A DNA stretch of 64,000 nucleotides, from NCBI RefSeq assembly GCF_019578655.1, contig NC_063264.1:13247213-13311212 (forward strand), given 5' to 3'. Below are positions 25,101 through 36,592 of the stretch, piece after piece. Below the pieces are notes generated by a model. The model searched no databases. It saw only the letters and a program-made list of their open reading frames with translations, and was not told the DNA's origin. Position 1 is the first letter of the stretch. Every line of letters starts with the position of its first letter. A program made the translations under genes and the position numbers. Source of the DNA: Ricinus communis (taxonomy: Eukaryota > Streptophyta > Magnoliopsida > Malpighiales > Euphorbiaceae).

Positions 25101-25901
25101 ATGTGTAAGTCCTTGTGAATTTAGAGTCATTTAATAAAGGCCCAACTCAACTTAATGTATTACAAGTCCAAGTATTGTGCCGAAATGTTAGTGAAGGCCC
25201 AACTCAACTTAATTACAAGGAGTTCAAGACTTTAGTTCAAGTGAAGGCCCAACTCAACTTAATGTATTACAAGTCCAAGTATTTAATGGGCTTACTTAAT
25301 CTTTTATTTCAGCTAAAAAAGACTAAATTAGTTGATTTGGAGCATATGAAGACTTTAGACTTAGCTTAGCTAATGTTTTTAAGGCCTATATGCATGAATT
25401 AAGTAAATTAGAGTTTCTTTACTTAAGTTGGGCGGCTACACATGTTATTTACCCTAGTTAGGACTTTGTTTTACTTATCTCTTTTATTAAGAAGGTTATC
25501 TTTATTCTAGATGAGATGTGAATCCTTATTAATTAAGATTTAGAGTTTTCTAAGGCCTATAAAAGGCTAGTATGAATTTTGATGTGAATTAAGTTGAACT
25601 TGAATGATAAATGGTGTTTTACCTTTAAAGATTGTTACTTTGTATTTGTGTTCTTGGAAGATTACATGCTTAAGGAACATTTAAGAAAGGTTGAATAACT
25701 CTTTTGTGGAGTGCTTTGAAGGATTGGGGTTTTAAGAGCTTAGTTTTCTTAGTGTTCTAATTCTCTTGTTCATTCTAAGATACTTGATTCTAGCTTTCTT
25801 AGGGCTGAAAATCATATTGTCTTTTGGATTTTCAAGTTAGTATTTTAGGGGTCCACAATTCAAAAAGAGTTATCAAGATCTATTCTTGGAGGTTCTCTAA
25901 C
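25101..25901 (+). mobile_element. LTR of an unassigned retrotransposon
   Basis: Ends in ctctaaca, directly followed by a primer-binding site for initiator tRNA-Met, which fixes this as the right edge of a 5' LTR. The left edge is uncertain. I chose TGTGTAAGTCC at about 25101, but no target duplication supports it. Three copies of gaaggcccaactcaactta lie at about 25136, 25194 and 25242. A ggcctataaaaggctag word near 25554 is a plausible TATA region. The matching 3' LTR is not in the window. Confidence 0.6.
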
Positions 25902-25903
25902 AT

Positions 25904-25922
25904 TTGGTATCAGACCATTGGC
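25904..25922 (+). other. Primer-binding site, initiator tRNA-Met type
   Basis: ttggtatcagaccattggc carries the TGGTATCAGA core complementary to the 3' end of plant initiator tRNA-Met, starting two bases after the ...aaca LTR end. The base after the core differs from the usual agc. Confidence 0.75.
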
Positions 25923-26284
25923 TTTAAAATCATATGTATCCTTTACTTATCTTTGTGTTTTTCTTATTTTTCTTAATCTTTGATTTCTTGTTCTTGCTTT
26001 GTTCTTTAGTAATATCTTTGAATCTGTTCTTTTCCATTAAAAAATTAGATTTTGTCTTGTTGGTTGTCATAAAAAAAAGGTTAAGCCATTATGGTAATTA
26101 TACAAGAAAAAGAGTTATTGTCAAGGAAGAGTTCAGATTTGTATTTAAAAAAAAATCAAAATCCTAGTTAGATTTCGAGATATATTCCTTGTTTAGAAAG
26201 AATTTTAGCATATATTACATTAGATCTAACATTCCTAACTGATTTGTTTGAGATCAAATATTCCTAGTTAACATTATGTCATTC
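25923..26284 (+). other. Retrotransposon leader, no gene recognised
   Basis: T-rich leader after the PBS. The 77-codon frame at 25934-26167 is mostly Phe and Leu and is not recognisable as gag. The element it belonged to breaks off here, and minus-strand gypsy pol begins at about 26285. Confidence 0.45.
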
Positions 26285-27715
26285 ATGTGAGGCCTGCATA
26301 CTCTTTTCTGCATCTCCTCCATTATAACCTGCACTTCCACTTTAGTAACGCATCAAAGCTAGACACTTGAAGTCATCCTTATGTATAATACTCTTTCATG
26401 GCTGATGTAGTTCCTGGCTTCAATCCGCAGTGCATACCTTTCCTTCATAGTTGCTTCCTTCTAATATTCCATGTCTTCTATGAATCACCTTTAGATCATG
26501 AACCAAGGCTTCTCTTATGGTCCTGTCTAGACTTGCATTATTCAGTCTCCCTAATAACAAGGTGTACCTAATTTTACAATCACTAGCGGATTCACGAGAA
26601 GAGGTTCTCCCATATATATAATAGGGTAGCCAATGTGTTTGCCATCTGGCTCTCATCTCATTACAAGTGTATAAATAAACACTTAGAGATGTAGCAGACC
26701 AAAGTCTTGAGATAGTTGACATATGGCTTCAACCTTTCTTCTTTGACTTCCCATTCTTCAATGGCTTGTTGAGTCACTAGCACGGAATCCCCTTAGACCA
26801 TTAGTTGTTCCGCTCCTATTACCATGGTCGCTTCTAATCCAAATAAAAATGCTTCATACTGTTACTTTAAAATTTAATCTTCTGGCCATGGAAAGTATTT
26901 CTCCTTTTGACGTGACCAAAACTACTCCTAACCCTGCACCTTTCGCATTTACTACTCCATCGAAGTAGACCTTCCGTTCTTGAATCTCGATTGCCCCTAG
27001 ATTTTTATCATGAACCCCCAAATCTCAAGGGTCGTCTCTCTCGATTGCATTTTGTGTCAAGAATTCTGCTATAGCCCTATCCTTAACTACTTTCTCGGTG
27101 ACATACTCGATGTCGATTATGTTCGGAGCACTAACCATCTAGCCAGCTTCCCTATGAGAGATGGAGCTTTAAGTAGATACTTCAACGGGTCTATTTTTGA
27201 AATTACTTGCACCCTATAAGACTGGAAATAGTGTCTCAATTTCTCATAACCTATACCATGGCAAAGAAAGTATTCTCCACGAGGTTATACTTTGACTTAT
27301 AAGGTAGCAATTTTTTACTGAGATAATAGACCAATTACTCCACATCATTAGGCCCACATTGTGCTACCATTACCCCTATGGCTTCCTTCTCTAAGGCAAG
27401 AACATAATCAATGGCTTACTATCCTTCAGCAGCTTGAATACTGGCGGCTTCATCAAATACTCTTTAATTTTGTCAAACGCCTTCTAACACTGCTCATCCC
27501 ACACAATGGGCTAGTGTGCTCTCAAAAGCTTGAAGATAGGATCACAAACTATTGTGATCTTGGAAATAAACCTACTGATGTACTATAAACATCTTACAAG
27601 TCTTCTTACTTATTTCTCTACCTTCACTATTGGCATCTTTTGAATAGTCTTTACGTTGTCCGGATCAATTTTTATTCCATGTTGACTCATTATTTGTCCC
27701 TATCCTTTATGGGTG
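26285..27715 (-). pseudogene. Tat/Ogre-like Ty3-gypsy pol remnant
   Basis: Minus-strand reading, broken by many stops and frameshifts. From 27715 downwards: QHGIKIDPDNVKTIQKMP (late RT connection), YISRFISKIT, CDPIFKLLRAH, KAFDKIKEYLMKPPVF, then DIEYVTEKVVKDRAIAEFL, then a second RNase H domain starting RKVYFDGVVNAKGAGLGVVL near 26970. Two successive RNase H-type domains and the word order are characteristic of the Tat/Ogre lineage. The last ~400 bp (26285-26722) retain only weak similarity to the region before integrase. The YxDD box is not in the fragment. It lies next to, but in opposite orientation from, the LTR and PBS at 25101-25922, so the two come from different insertions. Confidence 0.78.
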
Positions 27716-28075
27716 TGCTACTATTATTATGACCTTGCCTCCCTCTTTTATATCTAAAGGAGCAAATGAAGAAGATTTGATCGAGATCCAAGGAGCATCA
27801 AACACTGGGGGGCACTCATTTGAAATACCCTTATAAACTGCGAGCATGCTTTTCAAAACAAATGCGAATTTTTAAAATTTCATGCAAGATTAGGGTTGAT
27901 CACACTTTTTCTTCGAGAGTATTAAAATGCATAATGAGTAAGAGAGCATCTCATATGCAAAGTGAAACATTTTAATTCTTAGGCATCAAAATAGAGAGCA
28001 AAGAAAATATCTTGACATCAGAATTTACTAAACATTGCAAGAATTAAGAGTAAGAAAATTTGTACAAAAGCACTA
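27716..28075. other. Non-coding spacer, possibly copia 3' region
   Basis: Between the gypsy remnant and the end of copia pol. No open frame, no recognisable LTR end and no clear polypurine tract. It may include the 3' untranslated part of the copia element, because copia pol stops at about 28075. Confidence 0.35.
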
Positions 28076-31000
28076 ACCTAGAGTGCATCCATCAATCATT
28101 CCTAATTCTCTTTTAAGGTAACTTAATCTCTCCTCATTTAGTAATTTTTTAAAGATATCGATCAATTGGTTAGTTGTATCAACAAATTCTAAAACAACAT
28201 CACCATTTTGCACATGATCTCTTAAAAAATGATGCTAAATGTCTATATGTTTACTCCTAAAGTGTTAAATGGGGTTCTTAAAGAGATTTATAGCACTAGT
28301 GTTGTCATACTTTATAAGAATGTGATCAACCTCTCTCCCATAATCTTTTAATTATTGCTTCATTTAAAGGAGGCAACAACAACCCGCCACCACACTTATA
28401 GCTTCCACGGTTGAGAGAGCAATCAAAACTTGTTTCTTGCTAAACTAAAACACTAAATATTCACCTAACAAGTGACAAGTTTCAAAAGTGCTCTTTCTAC
28501 CTAATAGACTTCTTACATAATCAGCATTCGAATAGCCTATAATATCAAAAGATGTTTCTCTAGGATACTAAAGTATCATGCCAATATTCCAAAACTCTTT
28601 TGAAGACATTCAAGTGAGACTCTTTAGAACAAGATTGAAATCTAGTACATAGAAAAACACTATACATAATATCGGGTCTAGAAGCAGTTAAATATAAGGT
28701 AGATCTTATCATACCTCTATAGAGCTTTTTATTAACATTCTTATGCATCTCATCTTTGTCCAATTTACTTATGACACTCATAGGAGTCTTTGCTACTTTG
28801 CAACCATCTATCTCAAATTTCTTTAATAGTTCTTTCATGTACTTGGATTAGTTAATAAATATTCTATCTTTACTATTTTTGATTTGAAGACCAAGAAAGA
28901 ACTTGAGCTCTCCCATCATGCTTATTTCAAATTCCCTAGTCATACAATTAGCAAAATCCTCACAAAACAATTCATTAGTAGTATCAAACACAATGTCATC
29001 AACATAAATTTGAACAATTAGAGTATCATGCTTGTGTTTCTTTACAAATAGTGTAGTATAACCTTTCCTTTTAAGATTTCATTTTTAATTAAAAAGGAAC
29101 TAAGCCTTTTATACTAAGCTCTAGGGCTTGTTTTAATCCATATAAGGCTTTAGTCAATTTAAAAATATGATTATGATATTTATGACTTGCAAAACCGGAA
29201 GGTTGCTCAAGACAAACTTCCTCCTCAATAGATCCATTTAAGAATGCATTTTTCACATCCATTTAAACAATTTGAAATTCATGTGACATGCATAATCTAA
29301 AAGTATCCTAATAGCTTCTAGTCTAGCAACCGGAGCAAAGGTCTCATCATAATCAATGCCTTCCTCTTGGTTGTAACCTTTTACAACTAATCTAGCTTTA
29401 TTTCTTGTGATAGAGCCTTGCAGATCTAACTTATTTCTAAACACCTATTACACCTAATAATTTGGTGCTCCTTAAGTCTAGGAACAAGTTTTCATATTTG
29501 TTTCTCTCAAATTGGTTAAGTTCATCTTGCATAGCAATCACTCAACTCTTATCATTTAGAGTCTCATAAATAGTTCTTGACTCAAATTGATAAATAAAGG
29601 CTAAATTATTTAAAGCTACTAGTTTTGGAACGAGTACTTATATCCTTTAATAAGTCTCCAATAACTTGAGTGGGAGGGTGATCCTTTTTGAAGCTCCATT
29701 CCTTAAGAGGACTTTGTGAATTTTTCAATGTTGAGGATCTTGAGTTGCATCATGATTTTGTTGATCTTCTTGATTCCTTTCTATGGATTTATCAACCTCT
29801 TTTGATGGGTCATCAAGGTTTACATTTAGCTCATCAAATGTACCTACAAGATCATTCACATAAGTATATTTTCCAATATCAAGCTTGCTAAATCTATAAA
29901 AAACAACATTTATATACTCTTCAACTACTAAGGTACGTTTATTAAAGACTCTATAAGCTTTGCTTGAGGTGGAGTAGCCTAGGAAGATTTCAATATCGGT
30001 TTTAGAGTTAAATGTTCTAAGATTTTCTTTGGTATTCAAAATGTAGCATTTGCATCCAAATACTCTAAAATATGAAACCTTAGGCTTTCTTCCATTTCAA
30101 AGCTCATAAGAAGTTTTATTTAACAAAGGTCTTTTGAAAACTGTATTTGCAACATATCAACTAGTGCTAATGGCTTCCGCCCAAAAGTAAAAAGGGATTT
30201 GTATTCATTGAGCATTGTTTTAGCCATTTCCATTAGTGTTCTATTTCTTCTTTCCACAACTCCATTTTGTTGTGGTGTCCTAGAAGATGAACAATTGTGT
30301 GAAGTTCCAAATTCTTTACAAAGGTCTTTAATAAGTTCTTTTTCAAATTCTTTTCCATGATCACTTCTTATAGAATAAATCAAATAAATTTTTTCATTTT
30401 GAACACGTTTTGCCAATGATTTAAAAATGTTAAAGGCATTATTCTTATGAGTAAGGAAATTAACCCAAGTAAATCTAGAGTAGCCATCTACAATCAGAAA
30501 TGCAAATGACTTTCCACCCAAACTAGCTACTCTTGTAGGTCCAAACAAGTCCATATGTAGTAGTTGAAGTGGTCTAGAGGTGCTTACATTGGTTTTAGAC
30601 TTAAAAGATGATAGAGTTGTTTTCTTATTTGACATGGTTCACAAGGCTTGTCTTTGATGAACTTCACTTTCAGGAGTCTATTTACTAGCTCCTATTTGGC
30701 TAACTTGTGTAGAAGTTCTATACTTGCATGACCAAGTCTTCTATGCCATAGCCAAGATTCATCACTAATAGAAACAAGGCACTTGAAAGATTGATTAGCA
30801 GCTTTGTGTAGGTCAATTGTGTAGGTGTTGCTACTTCTTTCTCCTTTGAATATCACATTGTCATCCACTAGGGTATTGATAGGACATCTATTGGATTCAA
30901 AAGCAACTCTATTGCCTTTGTCACACAATTGACTTACACTCAAAAAATTGTGTTTCGATCCATCATCTAAGGAAACATCATCAATGTAAGATTTACCATC

Positions 31001-31985
31001 CTTACTAATGGAGCCGATGCCAATTACCTTACCTTTGGCACCATTTCTAAATGTGACTTTGCCTCCATCATAGTTTTTGACATTACAAAGAGACTTTTGT
31101 CACTTGACATGTGCATTGAGCATCCACTACCAACATGCCAAAGATTTGTGCTTGTGGATTTAAGACACCTACAAAAGAAGGTTAAATCACTTGATTTTAG
31201 GTACCCAAACAAGGTTGGGTCCTTTGTAGCTAGCTTTAAAAAATTCATCTATAAAGAGATGCATCTTCCTTATTTGGCCTTTAAAATTGATATGTCCAAC
31301 TCCATACAATAATGGCAAGTGACCTTGGAATTAGATTTAGTCTTCTTTGCCACTTCTGGTTGAGGTTTGGACCTCACACAATTTATGTCATCACACATGC
31401 ATGAGTAGGACTTATTAAATTTTGGTTTCCTATATATGAATGCATGTCTTGTTCCTTTTAGCTTAGCCTTTGGAGCATGTGTACCTTTCCCTTTCTTATG
31501 AAAGGGAGGTTTAGTGTGTGCTTTGTCCTTTAAGACTCTATTAGAGTTTCTTTCAATGATTAGAGGTTGAGTGGCCTTAACAAAGATTGTGGTATTGGAT
31601 GTTTGAGGTGTGGAAGATGAAGCTCCATTGAACCCAAGTCCATATCTTACAAGGGGAGGTCTTTGAGATACAACTAGTGTATCTAGAGACTCTCTCCCTT
31701 TGAGGAATCTTGAAATTGAATTCTTAACTCTTGAACTTCATTTTTCAAGGAGTTGTTTTCTTTAAAAAGCTTTCATTTGAAACTTTAACCAATGATTTCT
31801 TTAGATTGTTATTGGAAGATTTAAAGAGGCAATTCTTTCTTTGACCTCTTAAGATCGTCTTTCAAGCTTGACCACTTACAAAAACTTAGTTTTGAAAGCA
31901 TATTTTGTAAAAGCTCATTCTCATCATCCAACACATCATCACTAAGAGAATGAGAAGATGAACAATAAGAAGAAGAAGTTCATCA
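28076..31985 (-). pseudogene. Ty1-copia pol remnant, SIRE/Maximus-like
   Basis: Minus strand, from 31985 downwards. First comes a coiled, Lys/Glu-rich gag end, then a protease region with WHVGSGCSMHMSSDKSLF (31024-31248), where copia proteases have a catalytic Asp before Ser-Gly, so the active site is lost. The GAG-pre-integrase box SWLWHRRLGHASIELLHKL follows (30692-30943). Integrase comes next, with LLHMDLFGPTRV, SDHGKEF and PQQNGVVERRNRTLMEMAK (30120-30635), the three acidic residues visible. RT begins [20 protein letters not shown] (29253-29444) and has an intact QIYVDDIVFDTTN near 29010. RNase H has SRPDIMYSV and a GYSNAD / RKST region near 28480-28560. Several stops and frameshifts prevent translation. 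No LTR is attached on either side. It lies outside the target duplications of the copia element at 35098-46250, so it is a separate copy. Confidence 0.88.
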
Positions 31986-32608
31986 ATTCATCCTTCCAAC
32001 CTTATTACTCCTGCACACGGTTCATGGTGAGTCTTTCTTCCCTAAGATTTTGGGTCTGGGCTTTCTATCAACCAGGGTTAGTAGGCCCGACGCATATGTC
32101 ATAAACTCTTAAAGCAGATTTAAAATAAATGAGGCATTGTTTCTCTGTATATGTATAAAAGCATAGATATTTTGGGTCTAGGGCCGATTCCATATATTTT
32201 GGGCTAAGGCTTCTAATACTTAGGCTTTAGACGCTTATAAGGAGAAACATTTCATATAGCAAGCAATAGGATTCGTAAAGGAGATTGCTACTGTCATTAC
32301 CGTAAGCTAAGTTTTAGGTAAGGATAAAAGTCTCCCACAAATAAAAAGTGGCCTTTCTTAGCTCGTCTCCCCACTCAAGGGTCCATGCAACAAAGAAAAT
32401 TCACTCATTACTTGTGAGTGATTGTTAGCCAGTGTCATAATTTTAGGATTTGATTGGAACCAAAGAACTACTAACTAAAAGCATTAGGGCTATAGGGACT
32501 AAAGTGCATAATCTGTGCAAATAGTATAGTGATGCAAGAATAATTTGTCGATAACCTTATACCAATCAATCAAATATTGATTAACACGTAATCGATCGAA
32601 CACTACTT
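31986..32608. other. Unassigned 620-bp segment
   Basis: Lies between copia pol and the plastid fragment. It contains phrases such as ttttgggtctgggctttc and gggctaaggcttctaatac but no open frame, no repeat shared with the rest of the window that I could see, and no recognised organelle sequence. The left edge coincides with the point where copia gag similarity stops. Confidence 0.35.
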
Positions 32609-32896
32609 GAAAAAGAAAATGGTTCTTCTGCTCAGAAATGAAATGTTCCAAATGTTCCTGGAAATTCTTTCTCCCATTAGACCATTTGTATCTATATGCA
32701 TTAGGATCCCAATTCGTGGATCTCTCGGTTCGAGAAAGAAAAATAAGAGGATCAAACCATTTCTTCTGACTCTATTTCAAATTCGATAAATGTTGGTTGA
32801 TCGTATATTTCATTATAGTTCTATGATTCAGAGTATCATTTCCTATAAGATCCCTTTGAATTCTATATTCGAATTTGCGATCGGATCTAAAATTAA
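32609..32896 (-). pseudogene. Nuclear plastid-DNA fragment of ycf2
   Basis: On the minus strand the translation reads through [38 protein letters not shown], an in-frame stop, then [37 protein letters not shown] and a final SEQKN. This is the interior of the plastid protein Ycf2, the large AAA-type protein of the chloroplast import motor. Only about 95 codons remain of more than 2000. The stop (LK*SQKK, a single-base change of a Lys codon) and a few substitutions show decay since transfer. Plus-strand frames at 32607-32978 are the antisense shadow. Flanked by unassigned DNA on the left and repeat C on the right. The transfer could have gone through the mitochondrion, and this piece cannot tell. 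Confidence 0.9.
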
Positions 32897-32942
32897 AAAC
32901 AAGCATATATTGGAATCAGTTTCTCTTATCACTGCTATTATT

Positions 32943-33415
32943 GGCAGCGATTTCGAGTGCGTACTCAACTGTTTTTAGCGACTACGACACTACAAGGCTT
33001 TTCAACCTAATCGAAAACACGCTAACTAGTCATTCAGACTAGTGCGGAGATGGCAGTTGCCACCCGAGTAATTCACCGGAAAACCTTTACTAATGAGTGA
33101 CGTTTCTCAAATTCTATAAGAAAGGTTATGCTACAAAACCAGATATGGATCCGGAAGCTAACTTCCTTATTTATGTTTCTTAGTCTATAATTTTAGTGTT
33201 TAATAGATCATGCCCGATAAACACAGCAGCTCATATACAAGTATATCAAATAAACACATAGCTCAGTTAAGTCTAGCCTATTTTTACTAAACCCAATCCA
33301 TATTAAGCTTATTAATCTAAGTAACTAGTTAATTATGTACAAGTCCTTCCTAGTATAATTGTATGCCATCAATTGTGATGTATAAATTAATACAGATCAT
33401 CTGATAACTCTTTAT
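32943..33415 (+). repeat. Repeat C, copy 1 (truncated)
   Basis: Starts ggcagcgatttc and continues with gcgactacgac, caaggcttttcaacctaat, gctaactagtcac, gccacccgagtaattcacc, gtgacgtttctcaaattc, atggatccggaagctaactt and cacatagctcagttaagtc. The same ordered landmarks occur at 46631 and 62832. It breaks up after about 33350 and runs into satellite array 3. No gene is recognised. It could be part of an LTR or another long non-coding element. Confidence 0.8.
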
Positions 33416-35097
33416 TTTCTTATACTCATAAATATACCCCCTTTACTAGGTTGCTTTCTCATATTTAAAAATATACCTCTTTTACATTGTTACTTTTTTA
33501 TACTCATAAATATACCTCTCTTACATGATTCTTTTTCAATATTGATCAATATATCCCTTTTACGAGGTTGCTTCCTCATGCTCACAAATGTACCTCCTAT
33601 TGCAGGTTGCTTTCTTATATTTATAAATAAATCCCTCATATAGGATTTCTTTTCTAATATTAACAAATATATCCTTCTTACAAGGTTGTTTTCTCATACT
33701 CACAAATATAGCCCCTCTTACGGTATTGCTTTCTCATACTCACAAATATACCCCTTTTACTTAGTTGTTTCCTCATTTGTACAAATATTCCCTTCCTACG
33801 AAGGTTTTTCTAATACTCATAAATATATCTCTCTTATGGGGTTGTTTTCTCATACTCACACATATACCTCCCTTATTAGGTTGCTTTCTCATATTTACAA
33901 ATATACTGTTTTTACAAGGCTACTTTTTCGTACTCATAAATATACCTCTCTTACAGTGTCATCTTCTCATACTCATAAATATACGCTAGTTATGGGGTTG
34001 TTTTCTCATACTCACAAGTATACCCTTATTATAGGGCTGTTGTTGCATAATTAAAAATACACCCCTCTTATTGTGTTGTTTTCTCATACTAAAAAATATA
34101 CTCATTTTATAATGTTGTTCTCTCATACTCACATATGTACCCCTTCTCACAAGGTTGTTTTCTCAAATCACAAATATACCTTTCTTACGGGGTTATTTTC
34201 TAATATTTATAAATATATCTCTATTACATGGTTGTTTTCTTATACTCATAAATGTATCCCCTCTTACGAGATTGTTTTCTCATACTCACAAATATAGTCC
34301 TCTTACTAGGTTATTTCCTTATTCTTACAAATATACCCATCTTACTGGGTTGTTTTCTCATACTCACAAATATTTCGCTTTTTATAGGGTTATTTCTTAT
34401 ATTAATAAATATATCACTTTTTATAGGGTTGTTTTCTCATATTCACAAATATATTACTCTTGCGGGATTATTTTCTAATACTCACAAATAAATCTGTCTT
34501 ACGGGATTGTTTTCTAATGTTTACAAATATACCCCTCTTACGGGGTTGTTTTTTACATACTAAAAAATATTCCCCTCTTACTGGTTGTTTTCTCATAGTA
34601 AAAGATGTACTCTTCTTACGATGTTATTTTATCATACTAATAAATACACCCCCTCTTATTGGGGTGTTTCACAACCTCAAAAATATACTTCTCTTATTGG
34701 GTTGTTTTCTTATATTTATAAATATACCCCTCTTATATGGTTGTTTTCTCATACTCATTGATATTTTACTTCTTACGGGATTACTTTCCTATACTCCTAA
34801 ATATATCACTTTTACAGGGTTGTTTTCTCATACTCACAAATATAACCTCTTACGGGGTTATTTCCTCAATTTTATAAATATACTGCTCATTTGGGTCATT
34901 TTCTTATAGTCACAAATATACTCCTCTTACAACGTTGTTTTCTTATGTTAATAAATATAACTCTTTTATAGGTTTTCTTCTCAAACTTAGAAATATACTC
35001 CTTCTACAATATTATTTTTTAATACTAACAAATCTACCCTACTTACAAGACTATTTTCTCATACTCACATATATACCTCCCTTATTTGAATTCTCAT
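33416..35097 (+). repeat. 39-bp satellite array 3
   Basis: About 43 monomers of the second subfamily, canonical form ttttctcatactcacaaat followed by atacccctcttacggggttg. The ordered six-monomer block described for array 5 is present at about 34535-34770. No ten-monomer higher-order unit is visible. The array stops at 35097, where the copia element begins, and continues as array 4 at 46251. Confidence 0.93.
35093..35097. other. Target-site duplication CTCAT, left copy
   Basis: CTCAT directly before the terminal TG of the copia element (plus-strand view). It is repeated exactly at 46251-46255 and is part of the standard ttttCTCATact satellite monomer, showing that the target was the satellite. 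Confidence 0.88.
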
Positions 35098-35857
35098 TGA
35101 GGTCCCTTGATGCACTAAGAATGGAGGGCTGAATTGGTGTGGGGAAGTTTAATGGGAAATGAAAAAACAATTTAATCAAAAGACTATATAGATGAGAAGG
35201 AAAATCAACACAAAGATTTATAGTGGTTCGGGTATTAACCAATCCTACATTCACTTCTCAACCTGCAACTGGGTATCTCACTATCAATTATCCTTTTGTG
35301 GGTGCAAGATAAAATCCAAGTGTTTCCAAGCACATACTCAAACTTTTCCCTAGGAGTTTTCCCAAGTTCACCCTAAACTTAGTGCTTAGGCTCACATCAA
35401 ACCTTACAAGAGTTTTTCTTTGTAGGCTAACTCTCAAGCCTTTATCTAAGTGTTTAGGGCTAACACTGAAACCTTTACAAGTGTCTTATGGCTTACACTT
35501 AAACCTACACAAAGAGAATTTAGTGTAGAAAGATGAGAAATCACGTTATAATAGTTTAAGCACTTAGAAAATTGAACAATCATTATCTAAGTCTTTAAAA
35601 GGTGTATTTATACCAACCTCTTACAGACATTATAAATAGCCCAGACTATGTTAAATGTAAAGTAAAGATAATTTTGCAAAAGTAACTTTCTGCTAAAGAA
35701 GTGCCCTCGTGCTTTCAAAGCGCCCCTACGCTTTTTGAATATAGCTATTAGAGCTCCAATGGCTCTTGACACGTGACATTGCTTTATCAGCTAACAGCAT
35801 AATGATCACTAACTTAGTATTAAATGTGAATGTCACCCATGCGCTGGAGAAGTGCCT
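35098..35857 (-). repeat. Truncated 3' LTR of the copia element
   Basis: Parallels 45093-45857 of the 5' LTR: tttatagtggttcgggtatt, caaacttttccctaggag, cacttaaacctacacaaag and cagctaacagcat. The LTR start (TGTTAGCC) is missing, and at 35857 the sequence passes directly into gag. The 70-codon minus-strand frame at 35726-35938 spans this junction and is a fusion artefact. Divergence from the 5' LTR is roughly 10% by eye plus indels, so the insertion is older than the nested Athila-like element. Confidence 0.85.
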
Positions 35858-36592
35858 TGAAGTAAGACTTGAAATTTGTTTCCCTAATTCTTTAAAATTA
35901 TTTTCAAGTTTTAAACTCTTTTCTTTATAAAACCTCATTTTAAAATTATACTTTTCACATTTTGAAAGGCTTCTAAGAGGTCAATATCAATCATCTCATG
36001 CATATCATAATCACAATCACTATCACAAGTATGAGATGAAGAACATACCTTGGAGTTATCCTCTATAGCCATAAAGCAAACATTGCCCACTTCTTTTTCA
36101 TCTTCTTCACTTGAAGAACTATCATCCGAAGTTGCCTTGTATGCTTTCTTTTTCTCCTTATTCTTGTTTTGGTTTTATAGCAATCAGCCTTGACATGGTC
36201 TTGCTTACCAAACCCATAGTAATTTATATCTCCACTTAAGCTTAAAGAAGGTTTCTTGAATGGTCTCTTGTCTCTTTTCTTGTTCTTGATGATTTCCTTG
36301 ACCCTTCTAGAAAGCATGACAAGTTCCTCATTAAGCTCTTGAGGGCAAAGGACTTCTTATTGCCTTCTCAAATTCACTTGAGCTCTCACTTTCTTGATGA
36401 TACTTAGTTGAGCTCTTGAGGGAAAAGGACTTCTTATTGCCTTCTCTTTCCTTTCCTTGCTCTTCCTCCTTCTTGAGAGACATCTTATGGATGAGAAGCT
36501 TATCAATAAGTTCATCTGTTGAGATTTTATCCAAGTCCTCATTAGCCCGTCAATACTTGCAACCCTTGAGTCATAGTCCTTAAGTAGGAGTA
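35858..36592 (-). pseudogene. Copia gag, 3' part
   Basis: Continuation of gag after the nested insertion, minus strand. It begins with the duplicated target sequence (36592-36515), then DKISTDELIDKLLIHKM with a charged KKEEEQ tail, a Lys-rich linker, and a zinc-knuckle region NYYGFGKQDHVKADC near 36205. The pattern C-x2-C-x4-H-x4-C has lost its first two Cys (now Tyr and Phe), so the knuckle cannot bind zinc as usual. It continues with acidic text and CDSDCDYDMHEMIDIDLLEA, then a short coiled segment (KLENNFKELGKQISSL) that fuses into the LTR at 35857. Several frameshifts are present. A ~70 bp local duplication of the Ser/Lys-rich part is seen at about 36345-36430. Confidence 0.8.
36515..36591. 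other. 77-bp target duplication, left copy
   Basis: This copia gag sequence (tctgttgagattttatcc through ccttaagtaggagt) ends one base before the TGATGTGCG start of the Athila-like element, and recurs at 44442-44519 directly after the element's ...cacccA end. The copies differ at about three or four positions (agcccgtcaa versus agcctcttcaa). A 5-bp duplication would be normal. Confidence 0.85.

Noticed and set aside
25904..25922. A tRNA gene near the tggtatcaga word
   Set aside because: Only the complement of the tRNA 3' end is present, as expected for a primer-binding site. No cloverleaf can be formed around it.
28076..31985. Copia pol remnant as the missing pol of the copia element at 35098-46250
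   Set aside because: It lies outside the CTCAT target duplications and is separated from the element by ycf2, repeat C and satellite, so it must be another copy.
32607..32978. Plus-strand open frames over the plastid fragment
   Set aside because: The minus strand gives a long match to Ycf2. The plus-strand frames are its antisense shadow.
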